DNA from: Thermoflexales bacterium
GTDB taxonomy: Bacteria > Chloroflexota > Anaerolineae > J036 > Brachytrichaceae
Reading direction: 5' to 3'
Assembly (NCBI GenBank): GCA_025057935.1
Contig: JANWUW010000067.1
Location: forward strand, 1 to 49,987
Length of the DNA: 49,987 bases
The notes under the pieces were generated by a model, which was given only the letters and a program-made list of their open reading frames with translations, was not told where the DNA came from and searched no databases. Every line of letters begins with the position of its first letter. The stretch's first letter is position 1. Of the stretch, positions 8,107 through 16,122 are shown in pieces. Position numbers and translations under genes: made by a program.

Positions 8107-8112
8107 TAGAAT
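8107..8112 (+). promoter_or_regulatory. -10 box for the ApbC-type gene
   Basis: TAGAAT, giving a predicted start near 8119 and a leader of about 30 bases that contains GAGG sequences ahead of the ATG at 8150. No strong -35 was seen. Confidence 0.4.
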
Positions 8113-8149
8113 GCCCACGCGTACTTAGTGACGTTGAGGATGTGAGGCG

Positions 8150-9262
8150 ATGGCAATTTCTGAAAAGGATGTGCTGGATGCGCTTTCGCGCGTGATCGAG
8201 CCCGAGCTGCACCGCGATTTGGTCTCGCTTGGCATGGTTAAGGACGTGCAGATTCGCGGCAGCGACGTGTCGCTCAAGATCGAGCTTACAACACCAGCGT
8301 GCCCGTTGAAAGACGTGATGGAGAAAGCCACGCGCGCCGAGCTTAGCAAAATCCCCGGCATCGGCAAAATCGAGATTGGTTGGACGAGCAACGTAGCTGC
8401 CAACGCGCGCGTGCGCAGCGCGCTGAATGTACCGATCAAGAACATCATCGCTGTCGCCTCCGGCAAAGGCGGCGTGGGCAAATCCACAGTGGCAGTGAAC
8501 CTCGCCATCGCTCTTGCGCAGAGCGGCGCAAAAGTCGGGCTGCTCGATAACGATGTGTACGGCCCAAATGTGCCGCTCATGGTCGGCTTGCCGATGGCGG
8601 AGCTGCTCCCTAGCGGTCATAGCCGCCCGAGCGTGGAGCAGCGCGATGGGCTGCTGATTCCACCCGAGAAGTACGGCGTTAAGATCTTCAGCCTCGGCTT
8701 CATTTACCCTCCAGAAGCGCCACTGGTGTGGCGCGGCCCAATGCTGCACACCGCCATTCGGCAGTTCCTGCAGGATGTGGCATGGGGTGAGCTGGATTAC
8801 CTCATCGTGGACATGCCCCCGGGCACAGGCGACGCCCAACTTTCGCTCGCGCAAATGGTGCAGGGGGTGATGGGCCTAATCGTCACTACGCCTCAACTGG
8901 TGAGCATGGGCGACGCGCTGAAAGGCTTGGCTGCCTTTGAGCAGCTCAAAGTGCCCGTGCTCGGCGTGGTGGAGAACATGGGACCATACACCGACCCAGT
9001 CACAGGGCAGCGCGTCGCGCTGTTTGGCGAGGGCGGCGGTGAGCGCTTAGCAGCGATGAAGAACGTGCCCTTCCTCGGCAGCGTGCCTCTCGATCCGGCG
9101 ATTCGCATCGGCGGCGATACAGGGCGACCTGTGGTAGTTGCCTACCCAGAGAGCGCAGCAGCCGCTGCCTTCCGCGAGATCGCCGGTAAGGTTGCAGCAC
9201 GCGTGAGCGTCCTCAACTTCCAACAGCAGGGCAACTTCATCCCGATCTCGATCATCGGCTGA
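8150..9262 (+). CDS. apbC: Mrp/ApbC-family P-loop Fe-S cluster carrier ATPase
   Basis: A 370-residue protein. An N-terminal MIP18/DUF59 domain (about 5-90, LDALSRVIEPELHRDLVSLG) precedes a ParA/Nbp35-type ATPase with the deviant Walker A VASGKGGVGKSTVAVNLA near residues 102-118, GLLDNDVYGPNVP and YLIVDMPPGTGDAQLS. The family binds and passes on [4Fe-4S] clusters in the cytoplasm. The CxxC seen in many homologues was not found, so cluster handling could differ. GTGAGGCG lies directly ahead of the ATG. This Mrp is unrelated to the Mrp antiporter next door despite the shared name. Confidence 0.9.
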   Translation: MAISEKDVLDALSRVIEPELHRDLVSLGMVKDVQIRGSDVSLKIELTTPACPLKDVMEKATRAELSKIPGIGKIEIGWTSNVAANARVRSALNVPIKNIIAVASGKGGVGKSTVAVNLAIALAQSGAKVGLLDNDVYGPNVPLMVGLPMAELLPSGHSRPSVEQRDGLLIPPEKYGVKIFSLGFIYPPEAPLVWRGPMLHTAIRQFLQDVAWGELDYLIVDMPPGTGDAQLSLAQMVQGVMGLIVTTPQLVSMGDALKGLAAFEQLKVPVLGVVENMGPYTDPVTGQRVALFGEGGGERLAAMKNVPFLGSVPLDPAIRIGGDTGRPVVVAYPESAAAAAFREIAGKVAARVSVLNFQQQGNFIPISIIG

Positions 9263-9274
9263 AGCTCTAAAACA

Positions 9275-9679
9275 GTGGAGACGTTGTTTGTGTACGGCAC
9301 GCTGCGACGTGGAGGCGTGCGCGCGCTTCCGAGTTTGTTCCCCGAGGCGCAATTCCTCGGCTTCGGCATGATACGGGGCTGGCTATACGACTTCGGCGAC
9401 TTCCCTGGATTGCTCTTCGATCCCGAAGGCGAAGCCGTGATCGGAGAGGTTTACCGCATCAGCACAGCAGCCTTGAAGCAGATAGACGCGATTGAAGAAT
9501 GGAATCCTCAAGCGCCGCAGACCAGTCTCTATTTTCGCCGCTGGCGCGCGGTGGAGCTCCGCGACGGCGGGCAGGTGGAAGCGTGGGTGTACGAATGCAA
9601 CCCTGCCCATTTGCCCTGCACAAAGCGAATCCCTGGAGGTGACTGGATCGCGTTCGTGAGCGCACACGCGCACCACTAG
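9275..9679 (+). CDS. Gamma-glutamylcyclotransferase (AIG2)-like protein
   Basis: A 134-residue protein beginning with the family signature LFVYGTLRRGG, then GWLYDFGDFPGLLFDPEG and GEVYRISTAALKQIDAIEEW, matching the BtrG/GGCT fold with a conserved acidic residue in AIEEW. Family members cyclize gamma-glutamyl compounds; the substrate here is unknown. The start is GTG at 9275, twelve bases after the preceding gene, so it is probably cotranscribed with apbC. There is no strong Shine-Dalgarno. Confidence 0.85.
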   Translation: METLFVYGTLRRGGVRALPSLFPEAQFLGFGMIRGWLYDFGDFPGLLFDPEGEAVIGEVYRISTAALKQIDAIEEWNPQAPQTSLYFRRWRAVELRDGGQVEAWVYECNPAHLPCTKRIPGGDWIAFVSAHAHH

Positions 9680-9681
9680 GC

Positions 9682-10521
9682 TCAGCCGAGGCTTTGCGCG
9701 AGCTGCGCCTGCAATGCCTGCCGCAGGATCGGCACCACGCGCTCCTTCTCTACCCCCGTCCACAGCGCGAACGCAGCAGCACCTTGTTCGGCTAACATGC
9801 CGAGCCCGCCAATGGCGCGTGCGCCGGCTGCCTGCGCTTGCCGCATTAGACGCGTCACGCTAGGGCGGTAGACGAGATCGTAGAGCACAGCGTGCGACGG
9901 GAAGGGCACATCCTCACGCCAAGGCGTCTGCGCGTCGTGCGGCCACATGCCGACGGCAGTGCAGTTGACAACCAGCGTTGCCCACTGTGCTTGCTCGCTG
10001 TCAATCCGAGGAGCCTGAGATAAGTTAGGATGGGCAAAGTCTGCTACGAGGGCAAGGGCACGCAAAGGTGTGCGATTCCACACGCGCACTTGCGCCCCAC
10101 ACTGCAGCAGTGCGTGTACGATAGCACGCGCACTGCCGCCTGCGCCGAGCACAAGCGCGCGCGTCTCCGTGCCCACCACCACGCCGTGATGCGCTAAGTC
10201 GGCAAGAAACCCTTGCCAGTCGGTGTTCTCGCCGACCAACGCGCCGTCGCGCTTGAAGATCGTGTTCACCGCGCCAATGGCGCGTGCTCCCGCCTCCAGT
10301 GCATCGAGGTGAGACAACACTGCCTGCTTGTGGGGAATGGTCACGTTTGCCCCAGCAACCTCGTCATCACGCAGCCGCGCAAGGTGAGCAGCGAGCTGCT
10401 CTGGAGGCGTCTCAAGCAAGGTGTAATGCCAACCCTCTAGCCCGAGCGCTCGAAAAGCGGCGTTGTGCATGACCGCGCTCAGACTATGGGCAACAGGATA
10501 GCCGATGAGGAAAACAAGCAC
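9682..10521 (-). CDS. aroE: Shikimate dehydrogenase
   Basis: About 279 residues from GTG 10521. It catalyses the NADPH-dependent reduction of 3-dehydroshikimate in the chorismate pathway. The substrate site SLSAVMHNAAF, the catalytic lysine in GANVTIPHKQAVL, the asparagine/aspartate in AVNTIFKRDGALVGENTDWQGF, the nucleotide loop VLGAGGSARAI and the C-terminal GLGMLAEQGAAAF are all present. The frame stays open to an ATG at 10572, but a TATAAT at 10539-10534 lies inside that extension. The GTG start also gives the usual N-terminus LVFLIGYPVAHS. It converges with the GGCT-like gene (two-base gap). Confidence 0.93.
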   Translation of the reverse strand: MLVFLIGYPVAHSLSAVMHNAAFRALGLEGWHYTLLETPPEQLAAHLARLRDDEVAGANVTIPHKQAVLSHLDALEAGARAIGAVNTIFKRDGALVGENTDWQGFLADLAHHGVVVGTETRALVLGAGGSARAIVHALLQCGAQVRVWNRTPLRALALVADFAHPNLSQAPRIDSEQAQWATLVVNCTAVGMWPHDAQTPWREDVPFPSHAVLYDLVYRPSVTRLMRQAQAAGARAIGGLGMLAEQGAAAFALWTGVEKERVVPILRQALQAQLAQSLG

Positions 10522-10533
10522 TGATGCGCGGCT

Positions 10534-10539
10534 ATTATA
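10534..10539 (-). promoter_or_regulatory. -10 box of aroE
   Basis: A perfect TATAAT on the minus strand, 12 bases before the GTG start. The expected transcript would have a leader of only about six bases, so it is near-leaderless. This supports GTG 10521 over ATG 10572. Confidence 0.6.
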
Positions 10540-10617
10540 GGGAGCAAGGCACCCGACAGGGATGGCACGCATGATCCGTTGTGCAGAGATTCACATTTGA
10601 AGGTTGAGGACGGTGGT

Positions 10618-10902
10618 ATGCTTATTATTGAGCGCATGTCCAAGAAGACGAAGAGACGTCGCGTGCCAAATTTGCCTCCTGAGGCGTTCCGAGTTCCTGC
10701 GGAAACAACGATCCCAAGCGTTACTCCAGTGCAGAACGCTGCTGCAGTGGAACATCGTGCTGTCGAACGGCTTGAGCGTTCGACTACTGCGACACACTTG
10801 CGCGCGGAATATCGCGTTGTCCTACAAGACTTACGCACGACGCTGATGATCTTTGCAGGACTGTTGTCGGTGATGGTGGTGCTTTCCTTCTTTATCCGCT
10901 GA
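10618..10902 (+). CDS. Small basic single-TM protein, unknown function
   Basis: About 94 residues. The cytoplasmic N-terminus is very basic (SKKTKRRRVPNLPPEAF), the middle is low-complexity and charged, and one C-terminal helix (TLMIFAGLLSVMVVLSFFI) ends almost at the stop, so it looks tail-anchored. ATG 10618 has GAGG nine bases upstream; ATG 10636 (MSKKTKRRR) is the alternative. Short proteins with this basic-tail plus LRxDLRxxL-TM layout occur in Chloroflexota, from memory. It is unlike the genes either side and no function is suggested. Confidence 0.7.
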   Translation: MLIIERMSKKTKRRRVPNLPPEAFRVPAETTIPSVTPVQNAAAVEHRAVERLERSTTATHLRAEYRVVLQDLRTTLMIFAGLLSVMVVLSFFIR

Positions 10903-10984
10903 AGCAAGCCACTGGCACGCGAGCACAAAACAACTCCGTCGAGCAAGCTTCGCAGCTCGTCGTTGTCAAAGCATTTGGAAGCTT

Positions 10985-12202
10985 ATGACCACGCCAACCA
11001 TTGTCTTGAAGAGCGGTCGCGACCGTTCCGTTCGGCGACGTCACCCGCGCCTGTTCGCTAACGCCATCAAGGAGGTGCAAGGACGCCCGAAGGATGGCGA
11101 TGTAGTGGACGTAGTGAGCAATGCAGGCGAGTGGCTGGCGCGCGGTGTGATCAACCAGCAATCGCGTACAGCGGTTCGGCTGCTCACCTGGAACCCAAAC
11201 GAGGTCGTCGACGAATCGCTTTGGCGCCGACGCGCGCGCGCTGCTGTTCAGCGTCGTCTCGAAGATCCGCTACTCGCTGAGACCAACGCGCGCCGCCTCA
11301 TCTACGGCGAAAGCGACGGCATGCCAGGCGTGATCGCCGATCAATACGCTGACTGCATCGTGATTGAGTTCGGCACGATGCTAGCTCTGCGCTGGAAGGA
11401 GGCGTTGTTGGCGGAGCTGCGCGCCTTGCTCAACCCGCGCCACATCGTCATCCACGGCGATGATGAGCGCTTGCGCTACGAGTTCGGCGGACGACTGCCG
11501 CGTTGGGCAACGCTCGCGCTGGAGAGTGAGCCGATTGAGCAGCCCATGGTCGCCGTGCGCGAGGGCAACCTGCGCTTCTGGGTCAACGTGGCTGGCGGTC
11601 AGAAGACGGGCTTCTATCTTGACCAGCGCGACAACCGCGCGCGCGTGGCGCGCTACTGCAAAGGAGCAGAAGTGCTCAACGTCTTCGCCTACACTGGCGC
11701 TTTCGGCATCTACGCGCTTGCCAACGGTGCGCGTCGCGTCGTGAACGTGGATGTCTCGGCGGAGGCGCTCGAGCTTTCCAAGCATAACGTGACGCTGAAC
11801 TTCCCCAATCTCGAACCTGAGCGCTGGGAAGTGGTGTGCGAAGACGCCTTCGACAACCTAAGCGCGCGTTACTACAACGACGAGCGCTATGACGTGGTGA
11901 TCCTCGACCCGCCCAAATTTGCACATCATTTCTCGCAGGTGAGCCGCGCCGCGCGCGCCTACAAGGAGATCAACCGCCTTGGGCTCTTACTGGTGAAGCC
12001 GGGCGGCATCCTCGCTACGTTCTCTTGCACTGGGCTTGTGGACGCGAAGAAATTTCAAGAGAGCGTGCTGGGCGCAGCGCTTGAGGCAGAGCGCGAGGTG
12101 CAGATCGTGGAGCGGCTCTCGCAGGCAAGCGATCACCCAGTCTCTCTGTTCTTCCCCGAGAGCGACTATTTGAAAGGCTTGATCTGCCGCGTATTGCAGT
12201 GA
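10985..12202 (+). CDS. rlmI: RlmI-like 23S rRNA (cytosine-C5) methyltransferase
   Basis: A 405-residue protein with an N-terminal PUA domain (VLKSGRDRSVRRRHPRLFANAI, GDVVDVVSNAGEWLARGV), a middle EEHEH-type region with YGESDGMPGVIADQY, and a Rossmann methyltransferase domain. The last shows KTGFYLDQRDNR, VLNVFAYTGAFGIYAL (SAM-binding glycine loop), VILDPPKF (catalytic DPPxF) and FSCTG. E. coli RlmI methylates C1962 of 23S rRNA; the exact target here is inferred. GGAAG sits five bases before the ATG. The next gene starts six bases after its stop, with the stop overlapping that gene's ribosome site. Confidence 0.9.
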   Translation: MTTPTIVLKSGRDRSVRRRHPRLFANAIKEVQGRPKDGDVVDVVSNAGEWLARGVINQQSRTAVRLLTWNPNEVVDESLWRRRARAAVQRRLEDPLLAETNARRLIYGESDGMPGVIADQYADCIVIEFGTMLALRWKEALLAELRALLNPRHIVIHGDDERLRYEFGGRLPRWATLALESEPIEQPMVAVREGNLRFWVNVAGGQKTGFYLDQRDNRARVARYCKGAEVLNVFAYTGAFGIYALANGARRVVNVDVSAEALELSKHNVTLNFPNLEPERWEVVCEDAFDNLSARYYNDERYDVVILDPPKFAHHFSQVSRAARAYKEINRLGLLLVKPGGILATFSCTGLVDAKKFQESVLGAALEAEREVQIVERLSQASDHPVSLFFPESDYLKGLICRVLQ

Positions 12203-12208
12203 GGCTCG

Positions 12209-12580
12209 ATGCGCGCGCCGAATGTGTGGGCTTCGTTTCGCTTTGCCTTTGCAGGCATTGCCCACGCATGGCGCACGCAGCGCAACTTCCGCATCCATGT
12301 AGCGGTGACGGCTGCCGTGCTCGCCGCTGGAGCATGGCTCGAGCTGAGCACCGACCAGTGGGCGCTCTTAGCGCTCACCATAGGCGTAGTGCTTCAGGCT
12401 GAACTGCTCAACACTGCCCTCGAAGCTGTGGTGGATCATGTAGCACCTGAGTTCCATGCGCTTGCCAAGGCGGCTAAGGACTGTGCGGCTGGCGCTGTGT
12501 TCCTCAGCGCTGGTGTTGCTGTGATGGTGGGGCTGCTGGTGCTCGGACCACGCTTGCTGGCACGCTTAGGCTTCAGCTAA
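12209..12580 (+). CDS. dgkA: Diacylglycerol/undecaprenol kinase, DgkA family
   Basis: A 123-residue integral membrane kinase with three helices. Family residues seen are FRFAFAGIAHAWRTQRNFRIH and the active-site stretch AELLNTALEAVVDHV (glutamate and asparagine in ExxNTAxExxxD), then AKAAKDCAAGAVFL. Bacterial members phosphorylate diacylglycerol or undecaprenol using ATP, supplying lipid precursors or recycling carrier lipid. A GAGG formed by the rlmI stop lies five bases before the ATG, which suggests coupling. It overlaps comM tail-to-tail by eight bases. Confidence 0.92.
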   Translation: MRAPNVWASFRFAFAGIAHAWRTQRNFRIHVAVTAAVLAAGAWLELSTDQWALLALTIGVVLQAELLNTALEAVVDHVAPEFHALAKAAKDCAAGAVFLSAGVAVMVGLLVLGPRLLARLGFS

Positions 12581-14111
12581 ACCAAAGCGTCTGCTGACGA
12601 TACTGCAGCGCCTCAGCGAGATGCGTCACCGTGATGCGCTCGCTGCCTGCTAGGTCAGCAATGGTGCGCGCCACCTTGAGGACGCGATGAAAGGCGCGCG
12701 CGCTGAGCTGGAACTGATTCATGGCTGTGCGCATGAGGTTGTGACCGGCATCATCGAGCTTGCAATGCTGGCGCACTTCCGAGACGCCCATGTCCGCATT
12801 GCACAGCAATGGCGTGCCTCGGAAGCGGTGGAGCTGGCGTGCGCGCGCCTGTTGCACTCGCTCGCGGATCACCGAAGAGGGCTCGCCCGGGCGCAAGTCA
12901 GCAAGCTTGTCGAAGGGCACGCGCTGGACGTGGAGATGGATATCAATGCGGTCTAGCAGGGGGCCGCTGATGCGCTTTTGATACTGGCTGATCTGCCCTG
13001 GCGTGCACGTGCACGGATGCGTCGGATCGCCGTACCAGCCACACTTGCAGGGGTTCATCGCCGCCACGAGCTGGAAGTTTGCAGGGAAAGTGAGCGTGCC
13101 AGCAGCGCGGCTGATCACCACAACCTTATCCTCCATGGGCTGGCGCAACACTTCTAATGTGCGTGCGTCGAACTCGGGCAACTCGTCAAGGAAGAGCACG
13201 CCTCGATGCGCAAGGCTCACTTCGCCTGGGCGTGGCACGCGCCCGCCGCCGATCATGCCTGCGTGCGAGATGGTGTGATGAGGCGCGCGGAAGGGTCGCG
13301 CTTGCACAAGCGGCTGCCCTGGCGGCAGGAGATCAGCCACGCTGTAGATGCGTGTCACATCGAGCGCTTCCTCCAGCGTAAGCTCGGGCAAAATGCCTGG
13401 CAAGGCGCGCGCGAGCAGCGTCTTGCCTGCGCCGGGGCTGCCTATCATCAACACGTTGTGCCCGCCGGCTGCAGCTACTTCAAGCGCGCGCTTGATGGAT
13501 TCTTGCCCTTTGATCTCTGCGAAGTCCGTAGGAGGCATAGCTAGCGTGAGATCGCGCGGCGCGCGGTGATGAGTGGTGTGCGGTACCACACGCAGCGGCC
13601 GTGACCCGCTCAGCATAGCAACCAGCTCTCCCAACGAGGAAACAGCAACGACCTCGATGTCGGGCAGCAAGGCAGCTTCGCTAGCGTCTGCCTCAGGCAC
13701 GCACACGCGACGGAACCCTTGCGCGCGGGCAAACGCCACCATCGGCAAAACGCCGCGCACATGGCGCACGTTACCATCCAGAGCCAGCTCGCCAACCACC
13801 AGTGTCTCGTCGAGCGCGTTCGGCGCCATCTGACCCGAAGCGATCAGCACACCGATCGCGATTGGCAGGTCATAGGCTGGACCAACTTTACGCACGTCAG
13901 CCGGAGCCAGGTTTACGGTGATGCGCTGGGTGGGAAAACGAAAGCCACTGTTGCGAATTGCCGAACGCACGCGCTCAGCGCTTTCCTTCACCGCTGCGTC
14001 TGGCAAGCCGACGACGGTGAAGGAAGCAAGCCCGGGTGCATAGTCCACCTCAACTTCGATGACGTAACCATCCAAGCCGAACACAGCACACGAGCGCACT
14101 TTGGCAAGCAT
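12573..14111 (-). CDS. comM: ComM/YifB-family Mg-chelatase-like AAA+ ATPase
   Basis: About 512 residues from ATG 14111. It has an N-terminal Lon-protease-like fold (SCAVFGLDGYVIEVEVDYAPG, VGLPDAAVKESAERVRSAI), Walker A GSPGAGKTLLARALPGILP, PFRAPHHTISHAGMIGGG, Walker B GVLFLDELPEF, a zinc-like CKCGWYGDPTHPCTC and arginine-finger regions. ComM is a helicase promoting branch migration in natural transformation; other roles are possible. The frame extends upstream to 14291, but that stretch antisenses the divergent gene and lacks homology. A TATCAT -10 box lies eight bases before ATG 14111, consistent with a leaderless mRNA. Confidence 0.92.
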   Translation of the reverse strand: MLAKVRSCAVFGLDGYVIEVEVDYAPGLASFTVVGLPDAAVKESAERVRSAIRNSGFRFPTQRITVNLAPADVRKVGPAYDLPIAIGVLIASGQMAPNALDETLVVGELALDGNVRHVRGVLPMVAFARAQGFRRVCVPEADASEAALLPDIEVVAVSSLGELVAMLSGSRPLRVVPHTTHHRAPRDLTLAMPPTDFAEIKGQESIKRALEVAAAGGHNVLMIGSPGAGKTLLARALPGILPELTLEEALDVTRIYSVADLLPPGQPLVQARPFRAPHHTISHAGMIGGGRVPRPGEVSLAHRGVLFLDELPEFDARTLEVLRQPMEDKVVVISRAAGTLTFPANFQLVAAMNPCKCGWYGDPTHPCTCTPGQISQYQKRISGPLLDRIDIHLHVQRVPFDKLADLRPGEPSSVIRERVQQARARQLHRFRGTPLLCNADMGVSEVRQHCKLDDAGHNLMRTAMNQFQLSARAFHRVLKVARTIADLAGSERITVTHLAEALQYRQQTLWFS

Positions 14112-14119
14112 GGGATTGA

Positions 14120-14125
14120 ATGATA
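14120..14125 (-). promoter_or_regulatory. -10 box of comM
   Basis: TATCAT on the minus strand, eight bases before the ATG at 14111. No Shine-Dalgarno lies between them. It is ten bases from the opposing -10 box of the sulfotransferase-like gene. Confidence 0.5.
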
Positions 14126-14135
14126 AGCGGCAGCG

Positions 14136-14141
14136 TACAAT
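14136..14141 (+). promoter_or_regulatory. -10 box of the sulfotransferase-like gene
   Basis: TACAAT, ten bases before ATG 14152. The short gap has no Shine-Dalgarno and implies a leader of only a few bases. The two promoters in this 40-base divergent gap must compete for polymerase. Confidence 0.5.
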
Positions 14142-14151
14142 CCCGCGCGTC

Positions 14152-14751
14152 ATGACGACGAGCACGCTGCGCAACGCCATTGTGGTTGTCTCTGGATTGC
14201 CGCGATCGGGCACCTCGATGATGATGGCGATGTTAGCTGCAGGCGGCATTCCCCCACTTACTGACAATATCCGCGCCCCAGACCAAAACAACCCGAAGGG
14301 CTACTACGAGTTCGAGCGCGTGAAGCGCTTGCCCGAGGGAGATACAGCCTGGCTCGCCGAGGCACGCGGTCGCGCTGTCAAGGTGATCTCAGCCCTGCTC
14401 ACACACCTGCCACCTGAGTATCACTATCGCGTGATCTTCATGCATCGGCACCTCGCCGAAGTGCTTGCCTCTCAGCGTGCCATGCTTGCCTCACAGGGAC
14501 ATGCGGTGGATGAAGCCGAGGATACGATGCTCGCTGCTGCCTTCAAGCGACACCTTGCTCAGGTGGAGGCATGGCTTGCGCAGCAACCCAACATGCAAGT
14601 CTTACACGTGCACTACAACGAGCTGCTGAGGAATCCAGAAACCCAGCTCGCGCGCATTGACGACTTCCTCGGCGGTCAGTTGAACGTTCAGGCAATGTCA
14701 AGCGTAATCGATCGCGCTCTCTACCGGCAACGCATGCCTGAAACTCTATGA
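14152..14751 (+). CDS. Sulfotransferase-like P-loop protein
   Basis: A 199-residue protein. The N-terminal IVVVSGLPRSGTSMMMAML is the 5'-phosphosulfate-binding loop of PAPS sulfotransferases. It is followed by DQNNPKGYYEFERVKRL, VIFMHRHLAEVLASQRAML (3'-phosphate-binding arginine/serine pattern) and a C-terminal helix. The protein is short for a sulfotransferase (usually 250 or more), so it may be a minimal or nonclassical member. The start at 14152 was chosen over 14101 because of the -10 box and the overlap of the longer reading with comM. Its stop overlaps the next gene's ATG (ATGA), implying a joint role in surface polysaccharide work. Confidence 0.75.
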   Translation: MTTSTLRNAIVVVSGLPRSGTSMMMAMLAAGGIPPLTDNIRAPDQNNPKGYYEFERVKRLPEGDTAWLAEARGRAVKVISALLTHLPPEYHYRVIFMHRHLAEVLASQRAMLASQGHAVDEAEDTMLAAAFKRHLAQVEAWLAQQPNMQVLHVHYNELLRNPETQLARIDDFLGGQLNVQAMSSVIDRALYRQRMPETL

Positions 14752-16118
14752 TGTCTCCTACGCGCCCAAGCCAACTGCTCAGTGCGTTGGCAGTGGATGT
14801 GCTGCTCACACTAGCAGCACTCTCGCTGGCTTCCGAGCTGCGCCCCTTGCTGCCCATCGGGCGCCCCCTGAAGGCTGCTTGGCTGGATTGGCCGGTCTAT
14901 CTGCTCGCAGCGTTGATCTGGTCCTTCACTCTGGCACATCAGGGGCTCTACACAACGCGCAATGCTGCTTTGCGCGCGGAGCTGCGCACGCTGGCAACAA
15001 GTATCACCACTGCGCTGCTGCTCTTCGCGGGCGCCCTTTACTTGAGCTTCCGCGAAATCTCCCGCTTGCAGTTTTTGCTCTTCGGTGCACTCGATTTCGC
15101 GTTCCTCACCACAGCACATTTCCTCCGATGGGCAATGCAGAAGCGCAGCAAAGCTCGCTGGTCGGTCATCATCGTAGGCGCAACCCCCGCGGGACGCGCA
15201 ATTGCCCAGCAACTTCAGGCAGGCGCTCCCAGAATGGTGCAGGTAATTGGCTTCGTGGACGACACGCTCTCTCCAAACACATGTCCAGATGGGCTTCCCG
15301 TGCTTGGTGCCAACGACGAACTGCCTCAACTTATTAAGGAGCGTGAGGTTGCAGAGGTCATCATAGCGCTGCCGCGCAGCGCTCACGAGCAACTGCTTAA
15401 GCTCGTGACTGAGCTTGAGACGCTACCTGTGCAGATCAGCCTCGTGCCCGATGTGCTCGACCTCGCTTGGTTTACGACGCACGTCGAGAACGTGAACGGT
15501 GTGCCCTTGCTGCGTTTACGCCATTCCCCACTGGATGATGGTTTGACGCGTGTGGTCAAGCGGCTGATGGATCTTGTGATTGCTTCCGTCATGGTGATCC
15601 TCACTGCGCCAATCATGGTGTTGCTCGCGCTGCTGATTCGCCTCGACTCGCCCGGACCCGCTCTCATCAAGCAGCAGCGTGTTGGCGAAGGCGGACGCTT
15701 GTTTGAGATGTACAAGTTCCGCACAATGCATGCCAACGCGCCTCAGCAGCTGGGTGATGGCTTTCCCTATAAGCGCCCCGATGACCCGCGAGTAACGCGG
15801 TTGGGACGCATCTTGCGCCGTTACAGCCTTGACGAGCTGCCTCAGCTTTTCAACGTGCTCAAGGGCGAGATGAGTTTGGTAGGTCCTCGCCCAGAGCTAC
15901 CTTGGCTTGTCGAGCGCTATCAGCCATGGCAACGCCGTCGCTTCGCTGTGCCTCCCGGCATGACTGGGTGGTGGCAAATCAATGGACGTAGCGAGCGCCC
16001 CATGCACGAGCACGTTGAGGACGATCTCTACTACATTCGCAACTACTCGCTCTGGCTCGATCTCTTCATCTTGCTGCGCACCGTGCCAGCAGTGCTCAGC
16101 GGGCGGGGCGCCTTCTAA
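14748..16118 (+). CDS. Undecaprenyl-phosphate sugar phosphotransferase (WcaJ/CpsE-like)
   Basis: A 456-residue polyisoprenyl-phosphate hexose-1-phosphate transferase. Four N-terminal membrane helices lead into a CoA-binding/Rossmann-like domain (VIIVGATPAGRAIAQQL) and a fifth helix (DLVIASVMVILTAPIMVLLALL). The catalytic bacterial-sugar-transferase domain has KQQRVGEGGRLFEMYKFRTM, LGRILRRYSLDELPQLFNVL, GEMSLVGPRPE and GMTGWWQINGRS. It transfers a sugar phosphate to undecaprenyl phosphate at the inner face of the membrane, the first step of exopolysaccharide or O-antigen repeat synthesis. No other glycosyltransferase, flippase or polymerase gene adjoins it. It is coupled to the sulfotransferase-like gene. 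Confidence 0.93.
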   Translation: MMSPTRPSQLLSALAVDVLLTLAALSLASELRPLLPIGRPLKAAWLDWPVYLLAALIWSFTLAHQGLYTTRNAALRAELRTLATSITTALLLFAGALYLSFREISRLQFLLFGALDFAFLTTAHFLRWAMQKRSKARWSVIIVGATPAGRAIAQQLQAGAPRMVQVIGFVDDTLSPNTCPDGLPVLGANDELPQLIKEREVAEVIIALPRSAHEQLLKLVTELETLPVQISLVPDVLDLAWFTTHVENVNGVPLLRLRHSPLDDGLTRVVKRLMDLVIASVMVILTAPIMVLLALLIRLDSPGPALIKQQRVGEGGRLFEMYKFRTMHANAPQQLGDGFPYKRPDDPRVTRLGRILRRYSLDELPQLFNVLKGEMSLVGPRPELPWLVERYQPWQRRRFAVPPGMTGWWQINGRSERPMHEHVEDDLYYIRNYSLWLDLFILLRTVPAVLSGRGAF

Positions 16119-16122
16119 CGCC

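Noticed and set aside
8150-9262. Naming this Mrp as part of the Mrp antiporter
   Set aside because: It is an ApbC/Nbp35-type soluble ATPase; the shared name with the antiporter next door is coincidence.
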